Assembly (NCBI GenBank): GCA_031556375.1
Contig: JAVBTA010000052.1
Span: 1 to 36,234 of the forward strand
DNA from: BNXB01 sp031556375
Lineage (GTDB): Bacteria; Bacteroidota; Bacteroidia; Bacteroidales; Azobacteroidaceae
DNA: 36,234 nt
Direction: 5' to 3'
Part shown: one piece after another, positions 1 through 8,795 of the stretch
Numbering within the stretch: position 1 is the stretch's first letter
How the letters are laid out: every line of letters begins with the position of its first letter
The notes under the pieces: model-generated
Database searches by the model: none
Told to the model about the DNA's origin: nothing
The model's input: the letters and a program-made list of their open reading frames with translations, nothing else
Made by a program: the position numbers and the translations under genes

Positions 1-768
1 GATGATAGACCTGTCTTGTTCTCAAAGGAAGGAGGTTTTGGCTTCATTAAAAATCAGAACGAACTATTTTATTATCAGACGATTGGTAGTAACCCTGTGA
101 AAATCGAGATTGAAAACAAAAAACTCTTTCAACAGATTTTACCTGCAAAAACTCGTCTTGGTTACCCAAATCCGATAAGCAATAATGATATACTTCCTGT
201 TTGTTTTCAACATACAGTTTTTAGCGGAAGTGAAGTCCGTTATTTTGCATTTTTAAATTTGAATATTGAAAAACAAAAAGCAAAATGGGAAAGTTGGACA
301 AGTCTTGACACAAAGAAACTTCCCGCTCATCGCGATGAAAAACATCCACCCAAAGTTGATAGTATAATGATACAGGACGAAGATGTTTTTATCTTCACAT
401 CGGGTGGACAAATTACTTCGGTAAACAAATGGGGAATGGACTATTATGGTATTTTCAAAACCACAAAAAAAGGCGAAATTATAGAAACGATACTTGACAG
501 TGGAAATTTACAGCTAATTGACCAAAAAAAGCGCGGTGTAAATGGTATTTTTAGTTTATCACAAAAGTTTGCATTCTTGACACCAGTATTTCAAAGTGAT
601 GAGTGGAAAGGAAAACAGAAGTTATTTTCGTTTGAATCAAAAGAATTATTAGACATTGACTTTCCGAAAGGTTTTGGAAAATATCCACAAATTGTACAAC
701 ACAGCGGAAACTACTTTTGGATATATTTACGAGATACGAAACATATTGCTATTTGTAGAGAAGTATAA
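1..768 (+). CDS. Hypothetical protein, 5' end cut by the window edge
   Basis: The frame is open from base 1 (reading DDRPVLFSKEGG...), so the TTG at 16 is probably internal and the true start lies upstream. About 256 residues are visible, ending in CREV. The segment is rich in alternating hydrophobic and aromatic residues with several short beta-like blocks (for example GGQITSVNKWGMDYYGIF), which may suggest a beta-propeller-like fold, but I recognise no family and see no catalytic motif. It is followed 20 bases later by a GC-rich block that ends in an attC-like core, so it could be the gene of an integron-type cassette. That is inference. Sure that it is coding; function unknown. Confidence 0.7.
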   Translation, partial: DDRPVLFSKEGGFGFIKNQNELFYYQTIGSNPVKIEIENKKLFQQILPAKTRLGYPNPISNNDILPVCFQHTVFSGSEVRYFAFLNLNIEKQKAKWESWTSLDTKKLPAHRDEKHPPKVDSIMIQDEDVFIFTSGGQITSVNKWGMDYYGIFKTTKKGEIIETILDSGNLQLIDQKKRGVNGIFSLSQKFAFLTPVFQSDEWKGKQKLFSFESKELLDIDFPKGFGKYPQIVQHSGNYFWIYLRDTKHIAICREV

Positions 769-787
769 GCAGATAAATAAATGGAAA

Positions 788-930
788 ATGCACGAACCGC
801 CAACTGCGCGTCCGCTTCCAGCGGGTGGCAATGAGGTATCATCACCATCTGTCGTCCGCTTCAGCTTTTGTCTCGAGGGATAGTGAAGCACCCGCAATGC
901 CCGCCGTCAGCAACCCGCGGTCCGTTAGGC
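788..930 (+). repeat. GC-rich attC-like element (possible integron cassette recombination site)
   Basis: This block of about 140 bases is strikingly GC-rich compared with the AT-rich sequence on both sides. It contains small hairpins (CCGCT-tcc-AGCGG near 808-820; CCGCGG at 915-920) and ends at 924-930 in GTTAGGC, which fits the integron attC consensus GTTRRRY. It lies directly after the stop of one gene and 3 bases before the ATG of the next small reading frame, the layout expected of a cassette attC. I could not find a clean RYYYAAC partner at the 5' end, and the long-range pairing is only partial, so the identification is tentative. It might instead be another Bacteroidota intergenic GC-rich element. 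Confidence 0.35.
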
Positions 931-933
931 ATC

Positions 934-1239
934 ATGACAGAAATCGTAAGAATTGAACATAAAATGAAGATATTAGCGATCATACTTTTAATGGTATGGT
1001 GATTAACATATGTCAACAATAATAAAATCAAACGAAAGAGAATTTAAAGAAAATCCCAACCGGATAGATAATTTCAGATTATTCACAGATATTTCAAGAT
1101 TTGTGAATATCCGGACTCAAACAAATTGTTTATTATCCCGGGTAATGAGATATATTCTAAAGATTCGACTCTGAATTATTTCGACGGAGAGGAAAATATT
1201 AAAAATAAATGGGAACAACTTAAACAGACAGGCAAGTGA
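934..1239 (+). pseudogene. Decayed small gene
   Basis: An ATG at 934 (or 964, giving MKILAIILLMVW) opens a signal-peptide-like start but meets TGA at 1000-1002. The same frame then has stops at 1045 and 1069 before opening again to encode a protein-like tail (PGNEIYSKDSTLNYFDGEEN and onward, ending QTGK) that stops at 1237-1239. A second frame, 1010-1174, encodes a 54-residue peptide that overlaps this. The pattern fits a small exported protein gene broken by nonsense and frameshift changes. It follows the attC-like core directly, so it may be the next, degenerate cassette. No family recognised. Confidence 0.3.
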
Positions 1240-1273
1240 TTGAGTAAATATTACAATAATTTTTGAAAAATAC

Positions 1274-1304
1274 TTGTAAAACTAAAAAATAACTTATATC
1301 TTTG
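1274..1304 (+). promoter_or_regulatory. Bacteroidota-type promoter for the surface locus
   Basis: TTG at 1274-1276 is followed after exactly 20 bases by TATCTTTG at 1297-1304. This matches the Bacteroidota sigma-ABfr consensus (-33 TTG, -7 TAnnTTTG) in elements and spacing. Transcription would start near 1310 and leave a leader of about 75 bases before the ATG at 1386. It is the best promoter match I see in the window. Confidence 0.7.
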
Positions 1305-1385
1305 TTTTTTATTTATACAAATACCGTAACAAAACAGCTTAACATGAAAATATAACAAAACCATTATAACACACATTACTTAACT

Positions 1386-2750
1386 ATGATTACTGCTTAC
1401 AAACTCAAGCGGCTTAATTTACTGCTGCTAATCAACTTAACTATTTCAATCCTTTATGTATCCTGCTATCCGGAAACAAGTATCGATGTCATCCCTGAGT
1501 TTTCATATCATGTCGAAAATGAAGACTATGAGGTTCCTGTTACAATTCACATTAATAATGAAACATCCGGAGCAAACTCATATTTATGGACTTTTGAAGG
1601 AGGGATTCCTCAAACTTCAGACAAGAAAAATCCGGAAGAAATCAGGTATTATAAAGCCGGAAAATATAAAATCCGACTGGAGGCTAAGAATGATTTCCGG
1701 CAATCTACAAAAGAGTTAGATATAGAAATTGACTCTTCTTCCATAATTGGATTTACATCAGAAATACTAATCAATTCATTTGTTCCGGCAGAAATAAAAA
1801 TACAAAACTTATCAACCGGAGCAGAAGAATATGAGTGGACATTCTATGGTGGAGATCCATCTTCTTTTCAAGGGAAAAATCCTCCTATAATTAAATATGA
1901 TAAACCGGGAGAATATGAAATCCGTTTATCTGCAAAAGCCGGGCATAAAACTCATACAACAACTGAGAAAATATTTCTCCTACCTCCGTTAGAAACAGAT
2001 TTCAGTTTGATACCATCTGTCGAATCGGAAGAAATGGAAGCCCCATGGAAAGGATTTCTACAGAATAGGACTATCAATGGTATTTCATATCACTGGTATT
2101 CGGATGGAGGGAAAATACTAAATGACACTGCTTGTCATGCAGAAATTATATTCGACCAACCCGGAAATTATACAATTACCTTAATCGCAGACAATAAGAA
2201 ACAAACTATTCAAAAATCTCAAAGCATCAATATCAAACAAAATTCTAATATTTATAAATTCTCGGATATAGAATTAGGGATCAATACTGCTTCATTCGGA
2301 TGTTTCTTTTCATCCGGACTCCGGAAAGTATTCTCTCAAAATGAAATCGATGAAAAAATGGGAGAAAAGATAGACTTTGTATTCTTCGGACTAAATTCTC
2401 ACTTTAACTATTGGACATTCTTATCCCCGGATAAGGCACAAGATGCCGTTTTTGAGAGAATTAACAATGCCATTCATACAAAATTCATTCTATTTCCGGA
2501 AAAATACAATATTCCTTTTAATATTACGGATTTTGATGAATTGGCAAACGACAAAAAACTCTCTACGATCTCTTTCTCTAAATATTCGTCTGCTGAAGAA
2601 TATTTTACATCCAAAATTGATTTACCCAAACTGATATTATTTGAAACTCAGGACGGAAGAAAGGGAGCCATAAAAATCACACGGATAATAGAAGATGGAC
2701 TCAATTCCTATATTATTACGGATATCAAAATACAAAAATCACATAACTAA
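1386..2750 (+). CDS. PKD-domain lipoprotein, first gene of the surface locus
   Basis: The 454-residue product has a basic start, a hydrophobic stretch and a Cys at residue 27 in ISILYVSC, which looks like a lipobox, though Tyr at -3 is unusual. Three PKD-like beta-sandwich modules follow, at about 34-118, 120-200 and 205-288, each with the typical core (SYLWTFEGG, EYEWTFYGG, SYHWYSDGG) and a closing G-K/E-Y-x-I-x-L strand. The C-terminal 160 residues, beginning near YKFSDIELG, are a distinct domain that I do not recognise. PKD modules on lipoproteins usually mediate surface protein contacts. It has its own promoter 80 bases upstream and is followed after 55 bases by an outer-membrane beta-barrel gene. 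The likely role is a surface-anchored accessory of the locus, which is inference. Confidence 0.8.
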   Translation: MITAYKLKRLNLLLLINLTISILYVSCYPETSIDVIPEFSYHVENEDYEVPVTIHINNETSGANSYLWTFEGGIPQTSDKKNPEEIRYYKAGKYKIRLEAKNDFRQSTKELDIEIDSSSIIGFTSEILINSFVPAEIKIQNLSTGAEEYEWTFYGGDPSSFQGKNPPIIKYDKPGEYEIRLSAKAGHKTHTTTEKIFLLPPLETDFSLIPSVESEEMEAPWKGFLQNRTINGISYHWYSDGGKILNDTACHAEIIFDQPGNYTITLIADNKKQTIQKSQSINIKQNSNIYKFSDIELGINTASFGCFFSSGLRKVFSQNEIDEKMGEKIDFVFFGLNSHFNYWTFLSPDKAQDAVFERINNAIHTKFILFPEKYNIPFNITDFDELANDKKLSTISFSKYSSAEEYFTSKIDLPKLILFETQDGRKGAIKITRIIEDGLNSYIITDIKIQKSHN

Positions 2751-2805
2751 ACAATAACGCTAAAACCTTAACTTAATTTTTAGAAACCAAATAAATCCAA
2801 AACCG

Positions 2806-4485
2806 GTGAAACAAATATTACTTTTATTTTGCATCATCTGCATGCCTGTTGTGGTATTATCCCAACAAATCGACCTCAAAAATTCCAAGACACACTTTTC
2901 GAAAGAAAACTTGTTAAAAATTTCAGGTGGATTATCTGCAAACTCTGTCTTTTATTCAGGAAATGAGCCTTATGCCCGTAGCCCGTTTACCTATTATCTG
3001 ACTGGTTCTGTAAATCTGAATATCATGAATCTGGTAAATACTCCTTTTGCTTTCAATTTCACAAATTCCGGTTCAAATTACACGTATCCGACAATGCCGA
3101 ACCGTTTTTCCTTACATCCAAACTACAAATGGATTACAGGCCACTTTGGGGATGTCTCGATGAACTTTTCGCCCTATACATTAAATGGACACCTGTTTAC
3201 TGGTGTTGGAGTCGATGTCGGAGCCTCAGCATCTCCAATAAAAGTCAGTGCAATGTATGGAAGAATGCAACGCGCTGTCGAGTATGGAGATGGAAATCCG
3301 AATGCCCCTGTTGCCTACAAGAGAACGGGATACGGCGCTAAAATTCGTTATGAAAAGACAAAATATCAGATAGGAACCAATATTTTTATGGCTAAAGACG
3401 ATGTGAATTCACTAAAATGGCATCCGGACAGCCTGCTTGTCTTCCCAGAAGAAAATATGGCTGTCAGTATTAACGGGAGTCTTCAGTTAATTGAAAACAT
3501 GAGAGTTAATGCGGAATACGGGTTCAGCATTTTGAACCATAACATTAAACAGAATAATCCGGAAAACTCCAAATATCACGCGATACGTGTTTCTATGGAT
3601 TACACATTCATGAAAAACACCATCGGTATCGGATATGAACGCATCGATCCCGGATATAAAACCTTGGGTGCATATTATTTTAATAATGATCTGGAAAATA
3701 TCACATTAAACTATGCGCGTCCATTTTTGAAAAATAAAGGTAATATCGCACTAAGCGGAGGTATCGAGCATGATGACCTCGAAAAAACAAAAGAATCACA
3801 AACAAAAAGATTCATTGCTTCTGCAAATGTTTCATATACTCATTCCGACAACCTGAATTTTAATCTGGCATATTCAAGTTTTCAGACATATATGAATATT
3901 AAATCACAATTCGATTATATCAATGAACTTACACCATATGATAATCTGGATACTCTCAACTACACCCAAATATCACAAAATATCGCATTTATAACAAATC
4001 TCATCCTGAAAAAGAGTGAAAGCACAACTCAAAACCTGAACCTCAACCTTAGTTTACAAGAAGCCGCTGATAAGCAAGGAGATATCGTTCCTGAAGGAGG
4101 TTCCACCCTATTCTGTAACGCAGCACTGGGTTATGGCTTACAATATTTGCCACGACAACTCAATTCTAATGTAAGCCTGAATGTTTCAACAAGTCGGATG
4201 GCCGGACAAGAAATGCTGATTATTGGCCCTATATTCAGCGTTGCGGCTCCTTTTTTCGATAAAAAACTTAATGCTGCGTTTATCCTTTCATACAACACCA
4301 ATTTTCTGGAAGGAAAGAACCAATCCTCAGTTTGGAATACCAGATTCAATGCCGGGTATACCCTAAAGAAAAAACATCGGTTTAACCTGAATGTCACACA
4401 TCGTGACAATCAAATAAGAACAGAAATCAACAAACTATCCTCCAACGGGTTAACTATCACAACCGGATACAATTACAGCTTTTAA
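2806..4485 (+). CDS. Outer-membrane beta-barrel protein
   Basis: A 559-residue protein begins at GTG 2806, chosen because it gives a clean Sec signal peptide (about residues 1-19, ending VVLSQQ). The mature part is almost entirely alternating amphipathic strands (YYLTGSVNLNIMN, KYQIGTNIFMA, GIGYERIDPGY, LTITTGYNYSF) and ends in Phe, the usual C-terminal signature of Bam-inserted barrels. It does not look like PorP/SprF of the T9SS, whose N-terminal HFSQYM-type motif is absent. The gene sits 55 bases after the PKD lipoprotein and 15 bases before the large toxin-like gene, so it is co-transcribed. It may anchor or export a neighbouring product, which is inference. The substrate is unknown. Confidence 0.8.
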   Translation: MKQILLLFCIICMPVVVLSQQIDLKNSKTHFSKENLLKISGGLSANSVFYSGNEPYARSPFTYYLTGSVNLNIMNLVNTPFAFNFTNSGSNYTYPTMPNRFSLHPNYKWITGHFGDVSMNFSPYTLNGHLFTGVGVDVGASASPIKVSAMYGRMQRAVEYGDGNPNAPVAYKRTGYGAKIRYEKTKYQIGTNIFMAKDDVNSLKWHPDSLLVFPEENMAVSINGSLQLIENMRVNAEYGFSILNHNIKQNNPENSKYHAIRVSMDYTFMKNTIGIGYERIDPGYKTLGAYYFNNDLENITLNYARPFLKNKGNIALSGGIEHDDLEKTKESQTKRFIASANVSYTHSDNLNFNLAYSSFQTYMNIKSQFDYINELTPYDNLDTLNYTQISQNIAFITNLILKKSESTTQNLNLNLSLQEAADKQGDIVPEGGSTLFCNAALGYGLQYLPRQLNSNVSLNVSTSRMAGQEMLIIGPIFSVAAPFFDKKLNAAFILSYNTNFLEGKNQSSVWNTRFNAGYTLKKKHRFNLNVTHRDNQIRTEINKLSSNGLTITTGYNYSF

Positions 4486-4500
4486 TCATTACTCAAGACT

Positions 4501-7500
4501 ATGAAATACAATTATCTTATACTTTCAGTTATATTCCTCTGTTTGACAACACTATTATGTCAGTCACAGGATCTGCGTTCAACCTACCCCATACAAGTGA
4601 CAGCATTTATGAATCCTCCTTATAGCCTAAAAATAGAGGATTACTATAACTCAACAAGACCAAAATTATCAGTCACATTACTGAATAGAGACCTGATGGA
4701 ACCTGTCGTAGATGTACGACTACATTTTAGTATCAAAGCTGGGAACGGGATCAGGCTCGAGACGAAAGACTATCTCCCCTACCCTGTTATCCGGCTTCAC
4801 TCAGGGACTCCTTACTTACTGTCCCAAACCGATTTGTACTCGTATTTGAAATCCGAGAATCTGGATATACAAGGTATTTTCTCTAATGGACAATTTCCTG
4901 AAGGTATGATCGAAATTTGTATTTATGTATTGGAAGCTAGCACAAACAAAATACTATCTCAAACATCCTGTGCGAGGGCTTGGGTTACACTCAATCGTCC
5001 TCCGATTCTGAATTTACCTCAAAACAACATAAAATTACCATTCCAGGAACCTCAGAATATTTTATTTCAATGGACACCGCGCCATCAGGGGCTGAGTAAC
5101 GTAGAATATCAGTTTGTACTGAAAGAGATTTGGGATGAAACTGTCGCTTATGAAGTTACATTTCCATATTCTCAGGAAGTATATTCTACAACAATTAAAA
5201 GTACAAGTTTACCCTATAGTGCTATGATGCCTTCCCTGATGGAAAATAAACGTTATGCATGGCAAGTCCGGGCCGTTGCAAAAGATGGATTCGAAGAACT
5301 CAGCCTTTTCGAAAATAACGGATACAGTGAGATACATGGATTTTCCATCGCTCAAAGTTGCCATGCTCCTCATAATATTAAGCACCATCAGGACAAGGAT
5401 CATTTGGTTATTGAATGGGAACCTGACGGATACTCTCAAATTTCTGTTGTAGCGTATAGAGCAAAAAATTCCGGAAGTGACTGGACTGTCATCAGAGGAA
5501 ATGAAAACTATACCCGCATTTTTGACTTGGCTTTTGACATTGAATATGAATACAAAGTAGGGACTGTTTGTAGCGACGGAAACATTTCATATAGTGACAC
5601 TTACACTGTCGTCCTGGAAGATTGGAGGAAACAATTCAAAATCAGTTGCGGGATGATCCCTGCATTTGATAAAAGTAATTTTGATCCTTTACCTACTTTA
5701 AATATCGGAGATGTTTTTACAGCCGGAGATTTTCCGATAACCGTAATGGAAGCTAAAGGTTCTAACGGAACTTTCTCCGGAAAAGGCTGGACAGCAATCC
5801 CCTTATTCGGATTTGTAAAAATAGCCGTTCAATTTACTGGAATTAAGATTAATACCAGCCTGCAACTGGCAGACGGAAGTATCGAGACTTCATACGATAA
5901 AGATGAGAAACTAATCGCCGACATGGATCGCCTGTGGCATGGAGGTAATGACACCGGACATACCAAAACAGGTGCTGTCCAGAATAAAGTAAAAGCAAAC
6001 TTTTCTATTCCTGATGGAGCTACAGGAGAATATGACAACTCCTCCGGCGAAATTGTCATTAAAGATAAAGATGGAAATATTGTAGGAAATGTCAAAATCC
6101 CGAATGAAGACAAAGAAATATTTACATCAGGAAAACCATATTCCTATACAATAGTAGACCAGGACGGTAAAATATTTGTCCTGACAAAAGATGAGAATGG
6201 TAAGACCGGCATAGAAAATATTGGAAAGACAGGAAAACCTCTGCCGGAAGGAAGTTTTAACGAGACCTCTATCGCCAGGAATAAAGCGGTCGTTCAATTT
6301 ATAGAAAGTGAAAATGCAAAGTATTCCTTCGATATCTGGAAAGACTATTACAAAACCGTATCATTGATTGTAAACAAGAACACCTACGAATTCATTGATT
6401 CCGAGCCTGTTGCCTGCAAACTAATTCCTTCCGGGGAAAGTGACTATGTGGGATTCAAAGTAAACAAAACCGATAAAAATCTTATTGAAGACAGCATTAT
6501 CTTCAAAACTAAAACCGGCTACACTGTCATTCCTAAAGATGGACAGCTCCATATTGCCGGAGGGAATGATAATGATGCCCAGGATCTTTTTGCTCTTTAT
6601 CCAAACGGGAAAGGCGGTTACTATACACTCGGAAAATTGAAAATATTATCGTATCCGAAGAAAACCGGCAACGTGGTACTAGTCCCTGTCAATGGGAATA
6701 CCATTGATTCTCAATCGGTTGAAGAATACCTTAATTCTGTCTACGGAAAAGTCGGCATACAATGGAATGTTTCAACAGATCCTACTTTTACGTATCCATA
6801 TACGGATTTACACTCTGAGGGAAGCGATCTTTTCTCCCAATATACGGATGAGATGAAAGATATGAATTCTGCATATAAGTCTTCACAAGGCAGTCTTGAC
6901 AAAAATTCGGTATACCTATTCATACTTAAAGACGGCTCTATAAAAGGAAAAGCAGTAGAAGGAGATATGCCTCGCGGAAAACAGTTCGGATATGTATTCA
7001 CCGAAAGCGGAGGTGATATCAACAGAACAATAGCCCATGAACTTGGACACGGTTTGTTCAAACTACGTCATATTTTTGATGGAGAATATGGTGGTACAGC
7101 CAAATCTATGGAAGGTAAGACAGATAATTTGATGGATTATGGAAGTGGAACACTTTTTGCAAAATGGCAATGGGACGAGATTCACGATCCGGCAATATTC
7201 GTCAATCCATTCGAAAGTGATGAGGATGGGATGAGGATAGGAGAAGCTGAAAGAGGGCAAATAACACGATTTATATATGCTATTCGAGATGTGGCACTAA
7301 ATAAGGTTTCCTTTTTACAATCTAAAAGCCTAACTTCAAACGATTGCAAAAAGTTAAATTCTAAAATAGATTTCTCAGTAATGGCTGATCACATATTTTA
7401 CAATCAAAATTTATCTGATTTTTTTGAAAAAGTTGAGGTCAAATTATTATTCAATGCAAAAAAACGTCAGGAGAAAGCAGGAACTTCTCCATTCTTTATA

Positions 7501-8382
7501 TCTGAAATCACTACTCCTGCTAATAGGTATATTTACATTGAAGATCTAGATGCTATTATCATTTTTTTATTTAATGATATAAATGAGGCTTCAATATTTA
7601 ACGAGTTTATTGGAGCGAAAAATGCTGATCCGACACCTCCTATTTCAAATACTCGAAAAACATTTTTTATTCATGGTACGGAATCTGATAATGAAAGATG
7701 GTTAGAGCATCCTCTGGCAATTAAGACTCTATTGTGCATTGCTGGTACAGACAAATATGATAGCAATTTTAATTGGACTGAAAATCATTTGACAAATAAT
7801 GTTCAAGACAGACAGAAAGCTGCCCAGAAATTAGCCAACTATGTCTTATCTCAATCATCTGGATTTAATGAGATTGTGTTAATTGGTCACAGCCATGGAG
7901 GGAATGTCTCTTTACAGGTAGTTAACCAACTTGTCAGCAAAGGCAAATCTGTATATTTAATTTCCACTTCAACTCCAGCTTATAACAATTTATTTATAGA
8001 AAGTTATGACAAAAATTATTTACAAAACTGTGATGTAGAAGAGATAACAGAATATGCAACAAACCCAACCAGTGGAGTCAGTATCAGAAAAAAATATAGA
8101 TTTAAAAATCCAGAATATCCTGGCTATACTTTATTAAGAAAACACTTACATTTGTGGAATAGTACTGATGGTGTTGCCGGAGGATTAGCCGGGAATGATT
8201 TTTACTCTCCCAATGGCATCACTGAAAATATTGAAATTAAAACGGAAAATGAATACTCAGACTTTACCGGGAGTTTCAATATAATGAAATGGGAAATGAC
8301 TAATGCTCATGGTTCTGATGCCAATCGGCCTCAACTGATATACAAAATGTTAATAAATAAACAAATACAACCAATAAAATGA
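4501..8382 (+). CDS. Exported FN3/zincin protein with C-terminal lipase-like domain; candidate polymorphic toxin
   Basis: The 1293-residue product starts with a Sec signal peptide (about 1-22). An N-terminal beta domain (25-165) is followed by two fibronectin type III-like modules (about 168-285 and 286-375) and further beta-rich sequence. A zincin site comes next: H846-E-L-G-H850 with a third His at 857 and a downstream NLMDYG Met-turn (Met878). After about residue 925 the sequence changes character. An alpha/beta-hydrolase-like domain follows, with FFIHGTE (His1058), the nucleophile elbow G-H-S1131-H-G-G, and a late His1270 that could complete the triad. The stop overlaps the next ATG (ATGA). 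Zincin plus a variable enzymatic C-terminus plus an overlapping small gene fits the polymorphic toxin layout. No T9SS sorting domain is present. The domain calls are fairly secure; the toxin role is inference. Confidence 0.85.
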   Translation: MKYNYLILSVIFLCLTTLLCQSQDLRSTYPIQVTAFMNPPYSLKIEDYYNSTRPKLSVTLLNRDLMEPVVDVRLHFSIKAGNGIRLETKDYLPYPVIRLHSGTPYLLSQTDLYSYLKSENLDIQGIFSNGQFPEGMIEICIYVLEASTNKILSQTSCARAWVTLNRPPILNLPQNNIKLPFQEPQNILFQWTPRHQGLSNVEYQFVLKEIWDETVAYEVTFPYSQEVYSTTIKSTSLPYSAMMPSLMENKRYAWQVRAVAKDGFEELSLFENNGYSEIHGFSIAQSCHAPHNIKHHQDKDHLVIEWEPDGYSQISVVAYRAKNSGSDWTVIRGNENYTRIFDLAFDIEYEYKVGTVCSDGNISYSDTYTVVLEDWRKQFKISCGMIPAFDKSNFDPLPTLNIGDVFTAGDFPITVMEAKGSNGTFSGKGWTAIPLFGFVKIAVQFTGIKINTSLQLADGSIETSYDKDEKLIADMDRLWHGGNDTGHTKTGAVQNKVKANFSIPDGATGEYDNSSGEIVIKDKDGNIVGNVKIPNEDKEIFTSGKPYSYTIVDQDGKIFVLTKDENGKTGIENIGKTGKPLPEGSFNETSIARNKAVVQFIESENAKYSFDIWKDYYKTVSLIVNKNTYEFIDSEPVACKLIPSGESDYVGFKVNKTDKNLIEDSIIFKTKTGYTVIPKDGQLHIAGGNDNDAQDLFALYPNGKGGYYTLGKLKILSYPKKTGNVVLVPVNGNTIDSQSVEEYLNSVYGKVGIQWNVSTDPTFTYPYTDLHSEGSDLFSQYTDEMKDMNSAYKSSQGSLDKNSVYLFILKDGSIKGKAVEGDMPRGKQFGYVFTESGGDINRTIAHELGHGLFKLRHIFDGEYGGTAKSMEGKTDNLMDYGSGTLFAKWQWDEIHDPAIFVNPFESDEDGMRIGEAERGQITRFIYAIRDVALNKVSFLQSKSLTSNDCKKLNSKIDFSVMADHIFYNQNLSDFFEKVEVKLLFNAKKRQEKAGTSPFFISEITTPANRYIYIEDLDAIIIFLFNDINEASIFNEFIGAKNADPTPPISNTRKTFFIHGTESDNERWLEHPLAIKTLLCIAGTDKYDSNFNWTENHLTNNVQDRQKAAQKLANYVLSQSSGFNEIVLIGHSHGGNVSLQVVNQLVSKGKSVYLISTSTPAYNNLFIESYDKNYLQNCDVEEITEYATNPTSGVSIRKKYRFKNPEYPGYTLLRKHLHLWNSTDGVAGGLAGNDFYSPNGITENIEIKTENEYSDFTGSFNIMKWEMTNAHGSDANRPQLIYKMLINKQIQPIK

Positions 8383-8795
8383 AAAATACATATCTTATCA
8401 TAATTGCATTTATACATTTAATGCTTATTCCTTCATTTTATATTTTGGCATCATCAAAAATAATAACGTCATATATGTATTATATAGCAATACCACTATT
8501 GGCGATTTTATTCATAATCAATCTTGTCTGCCACTTAATAAAAAACAAGAAACTTTTAGACTGGCCCTTTGGAATACTATACATATCGTTATTAGTTTTT
8601 TCTATTTTTTCTATTACTCAAACATACAATAAAGATGATATTACGGATGTCACATTTTGTATAGTCATCAGCTTCATATTATCAGTGATAATATTTCACA
8701 TTCTAAAACGAAAAAATAAAGACGTTTCTTTTTTTGCTATATCATTCAATGCCTTAATTTTAGCTCTTATCATTGATTTTACTTGTTTTAAATAA
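8379..8795 (+). CDS. Small five-helix membrane protein; candidate immunity protein
   Basis: The 138-residue product is nearly all membrane-embedded. Hydrophobic helices lie at about 4-25, 33-54, 62-83, 89-109 and 116-137, separated by short Lys-rich loops (KNKKLLD, KRKNKD). Its ATG overlaps the stop of the preceding gene by 4 bases, so the two are translationally coupled. It shares the AT-rich composition of that gene's C-terminal tip (15 G+C of 60 at 8461-8520). No enzymatic motif is seen and I recognise no family. Position, size and composition fit an immunity protein protecting the membrane from the lipase-like tip. A lipase chaperone or an unrelated membrane protein are alternatives. Confidence 0.7.
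   Translation: MKNTYLIIIAFIHLMLIPSFYILASSKIITSYMYYIAIPLLAILFIINLVCHLIKNKKLLDWPFGILYISLLVFSIFSITQTYNKDDITDVTFCIVISFILSVIIFHILKRKNKDVSFFAISFNALILALIIDFTCFK

Noticed and set aside
656..883. Open frame over the end of the first gene and the GC-rich block
   Set aside because: It overlaps the better-supported frame and crosses the attC-like block; its composition gives no protein-like pattern.
2806..4485. PorP/SprF identity for the beta-barrel
   Set aside because: It lies in a T9SS-related locus, but the family's N-terminal motif is missing and the length is unlike PorP/SprF.
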